A stretch of DNA of 28,453 nucleotides from Mesostigma viride (lineage: Eukaryota > Streptophyta > Mesostigmatophyceae > Mesostigmatales > Mesostigmataceae): assembly GCA_009746045.1 (NCBI GenBank), contig RPFO01001480.1:32501-60953 (forward strand). Reading direction: 5' to 3'. Below are positions 1 through 20,190 of this stretch, in pieces. The translations under genes and the position numbers were made by a program. Within the stretch, counting starts at the first letter, position 1; each line of letters starts with the position of its first letter. Under the pieces are notes generated by a model. The model saw nothing but the letters and a program-made list of their open reading frames with translations. It was not told the DNA's origin and did not search any database.

Positions 1-1300
1 ACCCAGACAATGCAAGTGGTGCAAGGTGAGGCCATGCATGGCTGATGTTGCCTTCATGCGTGAGTTGAGCAGGAGACTGGCTGGGTGTGTGGCTGGCTAG
101 GTGAGCGGGGCGTGTATGGGGTGTTGCAATGGTGAGAGCATGCGAGGCGGGCACATGCCTGGCTGGTGTGGGTGTTGGGTAGTTAGTTGGTTCGGTGATT
201 GTGTTGTTGAGTGGTTAGGTGGTTAGGTGGTTGTGTAGCTGGGTGATTGGTTGTTTGGTTGTTTGATTGCCCAGAGAGCCTTGGGTGGGAGGCTTGGGCT
301 ATAGATGCTTCAAAGGATGCCTAGGCGTGGTGGGTTCAATGGCAGGTGGCTGGCTTATAGGTGGATGCCTTGGTAAATGGCTGGCTGCGTAGGTGGGAGC
401 ACAGGCAGTTGGAGAGGGTGGGTGGGTGGCTGGCTGGTCATGGTGGATGAGTGCAAGGGCGGTCGGTTATTGGCAGATGGCCAGGTGGCTGGGTGATGAT
501 AGGCTTTGGGGACTTTGAAGTGGGTGTTTTGTTGGATGCATGAGTGAAACAACTGCACGGTTTTGAGGGTGGTGGGTTGGTGGTTGGTTGGTTAGGGATG
601 TGTGTGTGTGGGTGGGTTGGTGGGTGTGCCATTGGTGGTTGGTGGCTGGTGGATGTGTAGATGACTAGATGTGGGTGGGTGGGCGAAGGGACGGGTAGAT
701 GGACGGGTGGGCGCACAGATATGGATGCGTGGATGGGTTTATGGTTGGGACCGACTCACCTATCGCGGGTGAAGGGCTGTGCAGGTTTGGGGTGAGGTAG
801 GTGTCGGGGTGCTGGCTGAGAAAATGCATGTGTGGGTGGGTCAGTGGGTGGGTCACTGGGTATAAGGGTGTGGGGGCAGTGAGTGGTTGAGTGGGTAGGT
901 GCGTGGGTGGGTCAACTGTGGGTGGCCGGACGGGTGCATATGGGGCCAGCTGGCTGGGTGTTTAGGTGGTTGGGTGGTTGGGTGGTTGGGTGGTTGGGTG
1001 GTTGGGTGGTTGGCTCATTGGATGGGGGAAATTGCCTCCTTATTACCTAGTTGGTGTGTGGGTTGCGCAGGTACCTTGGTGGGTGGGTGGATGTCCAAGT
1101 GGGTTGGTAGGTGGTTGGGTGCCTAGGTGCACGCATGGTTATATAAGTTGGGTAAGCACGTGCGCGGCTGGCTTGGTGGGTGGGTCACTGGGTGGGAGGA
1201 CAGGTGGCTGTCTGGGTGCACGGGCGCGCGAGTGTGTGAGCAGTTGTGTGGGTGGGTGGCCAGGTGGCTGCATGGGTGGGCGACTGCATGGGTGGCTTGG
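1..1300. repeat. Degenerate G/T-rich satellite (GGGT/GGTT/GGTG units)
   Basis: The + strand is dominated by imperfect short units such as GGTGGGT, GGTTGGT and GGCTGGCT, with a cleaner run of GGGTGGTT units at about 960-1015. All six frames give long low-complexity ORFs (WVGGWLG-like on +, HPPTHP-like on -), which is what a short-period repeat produces. No conserved protein domain is visible. The G-runs are dense enough to form quadruplexes on the + strand. Confidence 0.8.
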
Positions 1301-1808
1301 TGCGCACAAAGTGCAAGAGATGGAGACATGGGATATGCCAATGCCATATCATGTGAGCATACGTGGATGCCAGGTGACATGTGCCAGCGTTGGGGTCACT
1401 GCACCTTGATATGCTCGCTCGGCATATTCTCGACATGTATTACACGTAGTGTATGTCATGCATGGTTCGTGTTGGTAGCATTCAAATGGCTGTGTTAGTG
1501 ATGTGGCATGTATTGTTCACCTTTCCTTCCCATTTTGCAATGTGCCAAGTAGTTTAGAGGCATGGTGTCATGGGGTATACATATGGACATGCACTGCACA
1601 TCACAGCTTTGTGGCATACTGGCAATGCCTACCTTACATGATGGATTCTGCTAGCAATGGTCACCACTCAGGCATTCACATGCACCAAGTTTTTTCACAC
1701 TGTTTGTACTAGTCATTCTTGAGTTGCCTGCAAAGATTTAAATGATGTACCCCAGCTTGGAGAGTGTGTTGGTGGTTAATGTTGTTAAAATTATGAGTAA
1801 AAAAGCAA

Positions 1809-1844
1809 AAAATGGTGACAATTGCTGGCAAATGTCACCATTTT
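1809..1844. repeat. Inverted repeat (hairpin 1)
   Basis: AAAATGGTGACA at 1809-1820 pairs perfectly with TGTCACCATTTT at 1833-1844. The 12-base centre is itself partly self-complementary (TTGC/GCAA). Its GCAAATGTCACC half resembles the arm of the second hairpin 130 bp downstream. Confidence 0.75.
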
Positions 1845-1975
1845 GGGCTCTGCATGATCTGAATTTTTGCTCATGACTTGTTGAGACCATTCGTCAGGTG
1901 CTGGCATGATGGCAATAAGTTTTGGTGGCATTCTGACATTATTTGGGTTAAATATTGATTTAAAATGGCCATTAA

Positions 1976-2011
1976 TGACAAATGCTAGCAAAAGTTTGCT
2001 AGCATTTGTCA
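1976..2011. repeat. Near-perfect palindrome (hairpin 2)
   Basis: A 17-bp arm at 1976-1992 (TGACAAATGCTAGCAAA) pairs without mismatch with 1995-2011, leaving only AG between the arms. Followed by ACC, it shares the ATTTGTCACC-type motif with hairpin 1. It is not rho-independent-terminator-like (no T-run, eukaryotic context) and may be the remnant of a foldback element. Confidence 0.85.
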
Positions 2012-2325
2012 CCAACTAGGGCTCCAAATGGCGTAGAACTTTGTACAAGGTCAGAACAACTATTATTCATCACCACTGCAAAGTTACAGCATAATCTGAT
2101 GTCAACTATTGTTTCTATGCAAGTGCAAGTGGTTTAGGTGGCCAGTTTTGGCCTTGGATCTGGAGTTAACTTAAGCAGGGAGTACCATGTAAACTTAACA
2201 TTTTGACTCAACTACTCCACCACTAGCCAGACACATCCCGGGGAGTGGTGGGATCCAATCCTAGGTCAATCTGACAATAAACTTGCCATGGGCCATAATT
2301 TATGTAAAAAAAAGGCCATTTCAAG

Positions 2326-3600
2326 GTGTTGTGGGCGCTCTTCGCTACTCGCCGCCTGGTGGAGGAACTGCAACGCCTTCAGCCTGGTGAGTCCCCTTTG
2401 CACCTTGTGCTGGTGGACTTCATCAAAGCCTTCGATTCGGTTTTCTGGCCTGCGCTTTGGGACATCCTCGAGTTGTTCCGGATCCCCCGCCCCCTGATTG
2501 CTGTCATCCGCAACCTATATGAAGGGTCCACCACTTCGGTGCGCACTTCTTACGGGACCACGCCCCCATGCCCTTTACAGAAGGGTGTGTGGCAGGGCTG
2601 CGTGCTGTCGCCCTACCTGTTCATTATTGTTGTCGAATACGTAATGATTCAGGCGCGCAAGCGATTTGCCCGCATCGTGGGCAGGGAACCAGGAGTGCAG
2701 GTTGCTAACAAATTCTGGCATGGCGGTGCGGACACGGAGATTCGGCTAGCAGACATCATTTATGCAGACGACACCACCCTCTTCGAGGACACTGCGCACG
2801 TGCAGACATGGCTTGACTGCCTGGCTATCGAGGCCCGTGCAGTGGGGCTTGAGGAGTTGAGGTCAGCAAGAAGACAGAGGCCCTGGCGGTTGGGCTCACC
2901 AACTCACCGCCGCCCCTCTATCTCCTAGACGGCTCTCGAGTCCTGTATCGGGACCGCGTTAAGCTGCTGGGCAGCCTGCTCCCCAGCTGCGAGGTTGATG
3001 TGGACCATTGCATCTCCCTCGCCTGGCACGCTTTACGTCAGTACCGGGCCCTGTGGCGCAAGCCCCTGGGCAAGATATCGAGAAACAGGACCTGTTCAAG
3101 GTCCTCGTCCTTCCTGTTCTCACGTATGGCGCCGAGACGTGGACCCTCACCGCCGACCTGGCCCGCAAGCTGGACGGCGCGGTCACCAGCATGCTGCGTT
3201 CCATTTTCAGAGTAGGATATGCTGCTCATGTCCGCAATGAGGACCTGTACCAGGGCATGCCCTATATCACCAGCACCATTAAGCAACGCCGCCTGCAGCT
3301 TGTAGGGCACCTAGCTCGCACCAACCAGGTAGACACCTCACGTGGCCCCCCCGCAGGACTGCGACCAGCCCAGCCTGGCCGGCGCCTCCTGACGTGGGCT
3401 GGGCCTAGTGATGTTAGACGCCGCAATTAGGCCCGCACCTTCCAGGAACAGCTAGTAGAGGACATGGGGGGCCTCGGCCTCTCCGTGATTTGGAAGAAGA
3501 TGATGGACAAGGCCAAGTGGGCCCAGGTCATAGAGGACAATGAGCCCCCCCCCGTGGGGAAGCGCCCGCGTGTGCAGTCCCGCGGGAGGCACGCCAGATA
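2326..3600 (+). pseudogene. Non-LTR retrotransposon reverse transcriptase, 5'-truncated and frameshifted (LINE copy 1)
   Basis: Conceptual translation shows reverse transcriptase blocks in order: LVDFIKAFDSVFW (block with the first catalytic Asp), KGVWQGCVLSPYLF, and the YADD catalytic motif (IIYADDTTLF, near 2758-2790), followed by a C-terminal tail with LTYGAETWT and QRRLQLVGHLAR. This tail is typical of RTE/L1-type LINEs. No endonuclease domain is present upstream, so the copy is 5'-truncated. The frame breaks near 2850 and again near 3080-3100, and an in-frame TAG lies at 3428-3430; the same frame then continues to a KRPRVQSRGRHAR-like end and a stop near 3600. Its activity is therefore lost. 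The same tail is repeated in LINE copy 2. I infer RTE-like affinity; a clade call needs a phylogeny. Confidence 0.9.
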
Positions 3601-3780
3601 GCTCCCCCTCGGGCAGCGTGCGGCTGCCTAGATAGATGTTGTAGTTAGAATGCTGTTAGGTAGATGTAGTATGTAGCCCATGTAGATAGATTAGACCGGT
3701 AGGAATGTTTGCACCCATCCATCCATCCAAAGGGGTTAATGCTCCGTGACTCCCCAACGGGAGCACGAGTCTAATTAATT
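3601..3780 (+). mobile_element. LINE copy 1 3' UTR and tail
   Basis: Non-coding sequence follows the RT stop, then three ATCC units, the stem-loop GCTCC...GGGAGC (about 3739-3764) and AATTAATTAA. The same ATCC, GGGGTTAATGCTC, hairpin, AATT order recurs at 4013-4080, so this looks like the conserved 3' end of a LINE family, the part normally recognised by the reverse transcriptase during target-primed insertion. Confidence 0.75.
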
Positions 3781-3903
3781 AATCCATCCATCCATCCATC
3801 CATCCATCCATCCATCCATCCATCCATCCATCCATCCATCCATCCATCCATCCATCCATCCATCCATCCATCCATCCATCTATCCATCCATCCATCCATC
3901 CAT

Positions 3904-3939
<36 letters not shown>

Positions 3940-4012
3940 CCATCCATCCATCCATCCATCCATCCATCCATCCATCCATCCATCCATCCATCCATCCATC
4001 TATCCATTTATC
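3781..4012. repeat. (ATCC)n microsatellite
   Basis: About 58 tandem ATCC units with only a few interruptions (TATCC twice, GTCC once). The MDGW-type ORFs on the minus strand are artefacts. It sits exactly between two copies of the LINE tail, and the LINE 3' UTR itself carries a short ATCC run before its hairpin, so the array is best read as an expanded LINE 3' UTR microsatellite. Confidence 0.95.
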
Positions 4013-4085
4013 CATCGGGGTTAATGCTCTGTGACTCCCCAACGTAGGGGAGCACGAGTCTCATGCATAATTAATTAATTTATAT
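4013..4085 (+). mobile_element. Second LINE 3' tail
   Basis: GGGGTTAATGCTC, then a CTCCCC-containing stem-loop closed by GGGGAGC, then CACGAGTCTC and AATTAATTAATT. It differs from the tail at 3735-3780 by a few substitutions and a small insertion. It probably derives from a severely 5'-truncated LINE insertion that kept only ATCC repeats and tail. Confidence 0.75.
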
Positions 4086-4212
4086 GGATGAATTCATTAT
4101 TCCCTGATCGATTCCTACACAGTTACAAGAAGGGGCAGAGAGGCCCACTGCCAAGCTGAGACGTATACAGGCCACAGCTAGGCATGCAATCAATTCGTTC
4201 CGCGATCACTTG

Positions 4213-4889
4213 ATCAAGCTGTTAGGGAGCTGGCTCCGGCTGACACCGCCGACGATGTGGACACCCGCATCGGCCTGGCCTGGGCTAGGCTTCGTTCGCT
4301 CAACACCTACTGGCGCTCCAAGGGCCTGGGCGACCACCGCAAGCGCATGCTCTTCAAGGTCCTCGTCCTTACGGTGCTCACGTATGGCGCCGAGGCGTGG
4401 ACAATCACACCCACGCTGGCATCCAGGCTAGACGGCACAGTTTACAGGATGCTCCGACAGGTCCTCAACGTAGGGTTTTCCAAGCGCCCGTCATCAGAGT
4501 CTTTGTATCAGGGCATGCCCCGTATTTCGGACGAGATTAGACAGCGTAGGATAGCATTTGTAGGACACCTTGCTCGCACCAGCCAGGTCGACACCGCCCT
4601 TGGTCTGGCTGGCCCCCAGCGGCTTGGCCAGCCAGGACGGCACATTCTGACCTGGCCTGGCCCCAAGGACATCCCCAAAAAGGTAGGGAAACATGTCACG
4701 AACTACGTACAGATGTTGCTGGATGACCTACTGGTCCCAGCCCAGTTTGAATACCGCATCCACTCTCTCTCCCTTCTTTGGACTGCCATGCAGAACAAGA
4801 CGCGGTGGAAGAGGATTGTCAAGGCTCACACGCCCGACCCTGTGGGCAAACCACCTCCCCCCAAGCGTAGGAGGCGTTTTGATGAGTAG
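4213..4889 (+). pseudogene. LINE C-terminal fragment (LINE copy 2)
   Basis: The open frame gives the post-RT tail of a LINE protein: DTRIGLAWARLR, FKVLVLTVLTYGAEAWT, QRRIAFVGHLARTSQVDT, and a basic C-terminus KPPPPKRRRRFDE ending at 4887-4889. It aligns block by block with the tail of LINE copy 1 (DVDHCISLAW, YGAETWT, RRLQLVGHLARTNQVDT). Homology begins near 4213 (KLLGS in another frame), with one frameshift before about 4245, so both the RT core and the endonuclease are missing. It is a dead 5'-truncated insertion. The two copies differ substantially in sequence, so they are different subfamilies or insertions of different age. Confidence 0.88.
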
Positions 4890-5031
4890 GGTAGTTAGGA
4901 TTTTTCTAGACTAGATTAGAGTTAGGTTAGTTCGATTACGCGGCTCCTTCCATCCCACCCAACCATCCAGGAATATGTGCTACATGATCTCCCAACGGAG
5001 GCATGTTATAATTTAATTTAATTTAATTTAA
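4890..5031 (+). mobile_element. LINE copy 2 3' UTR with (AATTT)n tail
   Basis: Short non-coding sequence containing ACCATCC, a CTCCCAACGGAG stem-loop and then four AATTT units. The arrangement matches the other LINE ends here, with AATTT in place of AATT. The array runs straight into the TTAA at the left edge of the long-TIR element. Confidence 0.7.
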
Positions 5032-5162
5032 GAGCTTTTGACAGATCTGTAAAGTTAGGGCCCGAAAAATACAGATGGCTAGGCGTATATGCAGATCTGT
5101 TTTTTTATTACAGATCTGTACGTAAACTCCGACGTAATGGCCTTACGTCTTCGAGACTCGTC
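5032..5162 (+). repeat. Left terminal inverted repeat
   Basis: Matches the reverse complement of 8214-8344. It contains AGATCT palindromes at about 5042, 5091 and 5110 and the hairpin at 5131-5149. Confidence 0.88.
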
Positions 5163-6500
5163 CATGCATGCGGGCGGTGCGGCCAGTGGTACAAATACCT
5201 GTAAATTAGCTAAAATTAGTCAGCCATGGTTAAGTAAGCTAATGGAATTTGAAGGCACGGTAAAACCAGTACTGAAAAGCTATCAGCCCAGTTCTCTCGC
5301 GTGTAGATTGTTTGCTTTCTCGACATTTTGTTCGGACGCGTAGTGCATTATCACGGGAAGCATAGCGATTGGTAGCCAACGATGGCGACGTACGTGAAGC
5401 CTCTGCTCTATGACGGGAAGGCATCTGGCGTTGCTGCAACTGGAATCAGGCCAGTGCCATGTTCGGCACCGTGCACGCGGAAATAAGGCGCCGTCACGTT
5501 AGATAGCACTGCTGAGGACGAGCTGCGCCTGCCTGCCCATATTTACCGAGTTTGTCTCGCATCGCACTGCATTATTGCTGGCCAGACTTTGCTGTCTTTA
5601 TGCCCGACAGACTGGTTCACGAACCGTTTTAATTTGCTGCGTGCGTGGCTCCTGCCCTTCCAGGCAATGTTTGCAATTTCGCACGTTTTCGTTGTGATTG
5701 TTGGCACATACTACATAGCCATGCACATGACATATTACTGCATGAAGGTCGCAAAGTTAGGTATAGTTTCTGTTTGTAAATCCTGAGTTCTTGCTTCACA
5801 CACGGTTCCTTGAAATGAAGGCCCTGGCCGAAGCTCGTTGCTTGCCAAAGCCTTCTTGTGTCGAAGAACAGCGGTTCTCAGTGGGCACATGAAAGAGACG
5901 TTGCCAGGCATTGTAAGATTTCCAACCACACGCTTGTCCTGTAACCATGCAATTCGTTCCATGTGCGTTATGAATCTGGCAGCTTGTGAGCCTGCAACCA
6001 TTAATTGCAGTTTGGTACATGTTACAAGAAGTAGGCTCCTTGAATTTAGGCTGCTTTCTCGCTTATTTTTGTTGATGCTATAGGCAACATTGGACTAACT
6101 TGAGTCCCACCCGCATCCAACCCCCCCAATCATCCATCCACTCCGTCCCTACCCACCCAATTATACCACCGTCTTCCCGCCCACTCTTGAACTAATCAGC
6201 CCAACGCCCCAGCCCAAGACACAGGCAAATGCCCATGTAGCCACCCATGTGCGCGTGCCTAGAGACACTCAACTAGCTAGGCTGCATGTATGTGCCATGG
6301 GGGCATAATAGGTGCATGGGCGCAGGTGCACATGCAGGCCCGCAGGCATGCGCACAAGCAGGCAGGCAGGCAGGTTGACAGATGGGTGGGCAGATAGGCG
6401 GGTGGCAGACTTGCAGGCGGGCAGGCGGGAGGATGGGCAGAACATTGGGTGGACAGGCGAGTAAGAAGGTCGTTGGGTCCAAGCAACCCGTTTATTGGTG
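5163..6500. other. Interior of the long-TIR element, no gene seen
   Basis: Only short ORFs without domain character. From about 6100 to 6240 the + strand is C-rich (CCATCCAC-like), and from about 6310 to 6450 it becomes G-rich (GGCAGGCAGG, GGGTGGGCAG), an abrupt change of strand skew. Confidence 0.6.
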
Positions 6501-6504
6501 ATGG

Positions 6505-7205
6505 ATTGATGTGTGTGGCGCATGTGTGCAAGTCGGCCTGTGTTTGTGTGCGTTTGTATGCATGTGCACGTGTGCTCGTGGGTGTGTGCACATGTTTGTG
6601 TGCATGTGTCAGCGTGCATGTGCGCACGTGGGTGTGTGCATGTGTGTGATATTGTGTGCATACATGTGTATGTCACAGTGTGCATGTGTGTGCGTGTGTG
6701 CGTGTGTGCGCGTGTGTGTGCGTGTGTGCGTGTGTGCGTGTGTGCGAGTGTGCGAGTGTGCGTGTGTGCGTGTGTGCGTGTGTGCGTGTGTGCGTGTGTG
6801 CGTGTGTGCGTGTGTGCGTGTGTGCGTGTGTGCGTGTGTGCGTGTGTGCATGTGTGTATGTGTGCATGTGTGTATATATGCGTGCGTGTGTGCATGTGTG
6901 TATGTGTGCATGTGTGTATGCGTGCGTGTGTGCATGTGTGCATGTGTGCATGTGTGCGTGTGTGCATGTGTGTATGTGTGCATGTGTGCGTGTGTGCATG
7001 TGTGCGTGTGTGCATGTGTGTATGTGTGCATGTGTGTATGTGTGCGTGTGTGCGTGTGTGCGTGTGTGCGTGTGTGCGTGTGTGCATGTGTGCATGTGTG
7101 CGTGTGTGCATGTGTGTATGTGTGCATGTGTGTATGCGTGCGTGTGTGCATGTGTGTGTGAACATTTATGTGCATGTGTATGTATGTGGGCGTGTGTGTG
7201 TGCTG
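6505..7205. repeat. TGTGCG/TGTGCA/TGTGTA hexanucleotide satellite
   Basis: Roughly 0.7 kb of alternating purine-pyrimidine units: TGTGCG near 6680-6850, then mixed TGTGCA, TGTGTA and TGTGCG. All frames on both strands are open (VCVCAC, THTCTH), which is an artefact of a stop-free repeat. Alternating G/T and G/C steps over this length are strongly prone to left-handed Z-DNA. Confidence 0.95.
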
Positions 7206-8213
7206 GGGGGTAGGATGGATAGGGAAAAGAAAGAGTGAAAAATGCAAGGTGTGGGGGAGTTAAATGTTTCACCTCGCGGCAAAAGTCGTTGTGCCTGCCG
7301 CGTGTATTGACAAGCAGCTGTGGGCACGGTTGCAGCAAGTGAGTACACGCCAAGGGCCTACACGGTTCATGCAATAGCACACAGCCAGTGGGACGAAACA
7401 TCTGCACATATTACTTGGGTTCATCTATTTTGCACATTACCTGCTTGGGCTCATCAACTGAATTCTGCACCTTACACTTGCATGGCTCATGGTTTCAATC
7501 GCTGCTCAATTGACGGAAAATGAACGGGCAATCAACATTCAGATATGTTAATCCTGAAAAGTGACCTTCCACACCAGGAGAATGAAGGTCGATGCTGCTT
7601 TGACGCATGAGCCTAATCCACGCGCTCTCGGAGGTCTCCAACTCGGCAGGAGCACCTGCAGGCGTCGTGGCTCGCTTACCTCAAGCAATATGCGCGTGCT
7701 GAAAGCTACCGGGGTCTAGGCAGAGTTACATTATCTGCCCGGAAAAAGCACCTCTTAAACCTTTCTCGGCAACGAAGCTCCGAGCAGCGCTATATTGTCG
7801 TGGCCGGACTTCATTGTCGCCATTAAAATGTCAAAAGCTGTTTGATTCATCCAAGGAACATGCGTGCATGGTAGACAGATCATGAGATGCCCGGGCGTAT
7901 AGACATGACAAGCAACTGCTTAGATGGCGCTCCTCGCGTTTTCCCTCGACTCAGTTCGTTAAGGCGCCTAATCCAATATAGCCAATGCATCTGGGTGTGA
8001 CCAGAATACAGAGCCTAGTGGACGCGGCGATATTGTTTGGTCTGTCGCACAATTGCTGTTGTGTTTGCAATTATTCTGCTCGCTCAGATGCAGGATTAAC
8101 TTGGGCTTGATTTCTTAATTACCCTCGTGTGCAGGTCATACGGCTGACATTCCTCTATAGCTTTCGTAGCCATGGCTGAATTTTGCTTCCAGGTACTGAG
8201 CACGGCCTGCACT
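7206..8213. other. Interior of the long-TIR element, no gene seen
   Basis: Unique-looking DNA with no ORF longer than about 67 codons and no recognised motif, up to the right TIR. Confidence 0.6.
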
Positions 8214-8344
8214 TCGACCCCCGAAGACGTAAAGGCATTTACGTCGGAGTTTACGTACAGATCTGTATTAAAAAAACAGATCTGCATATACGCCTAGCCA
8301 TCTGTATTTTTCGGGCCCTAACTTTACAGATCTGTCAAAGGCTC
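8214..8344 (-). repeat. Right terminal inverted repeat
   Basis: Inverted copy of the left TIR. Its inner hairpin (8226-8245) has an 8-bp stem with a 4-base loop, where the left one has a 7-bp stem and a 5-base loop, so pairing is kept despite sequence change. Confidence 0.88.
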
Positions 8345-8543
8345 TTAAATGCAATCAAAACTATCCTCACTGGGAGAACTCGTCAGGAATCTATACTACT
8401 AGAACTTTGTCTCCTTGATGCTACAAGTTGTCTAGCTCACTCAATTCTGTGGGACGCATTGCGTGCAATAAGCTAACCATGTCAGGTCCTACTGTTACGG
8501 CGCCCTAACCTTGTTTGGGCGCTCAGTTTGCTGGCTGTCTTGC

Positions 8544-8640
8544 ATTAATTAATTAATTAAAATCATAGCTCTGTGGGGAGCATATGTAACACATAGCCCT
8601 GAGAAAGGGGCATCTATGGGTTTGTAATACAATCAGGGCG
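8544..8640 (-). mobile_element. LINE-like 3' tail, minus orientation (small fragment)
   Basis: Read on the minus strand this is GCTCCCCACAGAGC followed by a few bases and then four AATT units, the same hairpin-plus-AATT arrangement as the LINE ends at 3735-3780 and 4013-4080. No coding part is recognisable further upstream on that strand. Confidence 0.5.
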
Positions 8641-9829
8641 ACAACCTGCAGGTGTAGGATGTACGACTATCACCTGCTCTGTCTTGCATGGCCGCGTGCA
8701 CGTACCGTGGAGAGCTAGGTGAACGTACATGCACAGATGCGGGCCACATGTGCATGCTGGGGGAAACACCGACAATCATCATGACATGCAAACTCCCATA
8801 ATGAGCCCGATACACATCAGGTGGGTGACTAATGATCATGCTGGTGGATAATTAATCCTTCCCGTGCGGTCAAAACGAAGGACCCGTGTTCGTTATTCAT
8901 TAAACCAAGGTTCAAGACAAACCAACTCCAACGATATGCAATGCAGCGCAAAAGTCAAGCTGTTGATTGACACGGGTCTTATAGCCATTGTGCCCAGCTC
9001 ATCAGCCAAGCTAGTAAGGCAGGTAGAAAACACCTGGCCTACTGTCACCCGCGCATATGTTATCAATAGCATAATTTTGCAGGGCCAGCAACTACATCCA
9101 CAAGTTTATTATGCCTTCTGGGCCATGCGCCGGCTGTAGATGTCTTCACGGATCAGGCACATCTGGGAAATGTTATCAACACCAGCTCAAGACCCTCCAA
9201 CTGCTGCAACTGGGAAAAACTTTGGCATCCTTGCAGGTCATAAATCCGGGTGGCGGTATGAGCGCACGGCAACCACAATGTGTGCCACAAACGCCACCAG
9301 TTCTTGCTGAAACGTCTTTCCAAGTACACGCCGGGCTATGCAAGGCCAGGCCAAACTAGTATCATAGTCCCCCTTCAAACAAGTATATCTTCCCGATTCC
9401 ATGCCTATGCTGGCTGTCTCATTGCTATACAGCGCTTTACTGGACACCTCACTTCCTTATAGGATCACTGCAGCCAAGCGCTCGACGTCGCAACCAGCAG
9501 TAGGCATAGACGCTTGTGAAGACCATAATATACGTCCATACTCCATAGCCATCCGCTGTTACCATCCGTGGCTCCCATTAGCTGCAGTCATCCGCCATGC
9601 ATTGTCCCTGTGCCAGGCAACCGTTTCGCAAGCCTGGCGCTGCCTTGCGAAGCCGTAGTCCTGCATGCAAAGCAGCTGCAGTGCGGTCACTATACTGGTC
9701 ACTACAACGCTTGGGCAGTTGCCTTGCGAAGCCGTAGGGACGCCCGGCATCAACCGCCCTGCATCCCCCAGAGCACCCTGTGCACATCCATGGCGCCTCA
9801 TCCATACATCATGGGTGCATCACACGGCA
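8641..9829. other. Spacer downstream of the TTM gene, no gene seen
   Basis: No ORF here has recognisable domain content. A short direct repeat, CTTGCGAAGCCGTAG, occurs near 9645 and again near 9723. The 3' UTR of the minus-strand TTM gene must begin just below 9830, but I cannot place its polyadenylation site. Confidence 0.55.

Positions 9830-20190
<10,361 letters not shown>

Larger units (their letters stand above)
1310..2290. other. Gene-free spacer with two hairpins
   Basis: I see no recognisable coding sequence here; the short ORFs have no domain-like composition. The only structure I can support is a pair of related inverted repeats at 1809-1844 and 1976-2011, listed separately. Base composition is closer to neutral than in the flanking satellite and LINE sequence. 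Confidence 0.6.
5028..8348. mobile_element. 3.3-kb non-autonomous long-TIR DNA transposon, TTAA-flanked
   Basis: Bases 5032 to about 5162 are repeated in inverted orientation at about 8214-8344 with only scattered differences, giving TIRs of roughly 130 bp that begin GAGC and lie directly next to TTAA on both sides (5028-5031, 8345-8348). Each TIR holds three AGATCT-centred palindromes (ACAGATCTGT or a one-base variant) and an inner GACGTAA/TTACGTC hairpin. TTAA is the target of piggyBac-type elements, but TTAA is palindromic and the left flank is an AATTT array, so a TA target is not excluded. No transposase is visible inside. The interior holds mostly unannotatable DNA and a large TG-rich satellite. 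Confidence 0.85.

Noticed and set aside
899-1498. Trp/Gly-rich ORFs in the left satellite
   Set aside because: Composition is set by GGTGGGT-type units and all alternative frames are also open.
3771-4042. MDGW-repeat proteins
   Set aside because: Translation of the ATCC microsatellite; no non-repeat coding sequence is attached.
6269-7407. Long Cys/Val- or His/Thr-rich proteins on both strands
   Set aside because: They are open frames of a stop-free hexanucleotide repeat, present in all frames at once.
5028-8348. Firm assignment to piggyBac
   Set aside because: TTAA flanks alone are weak because TTAA is palindromic and lies next to an AATTT array, the ends lack the usual CCC start, and no transposase is present.
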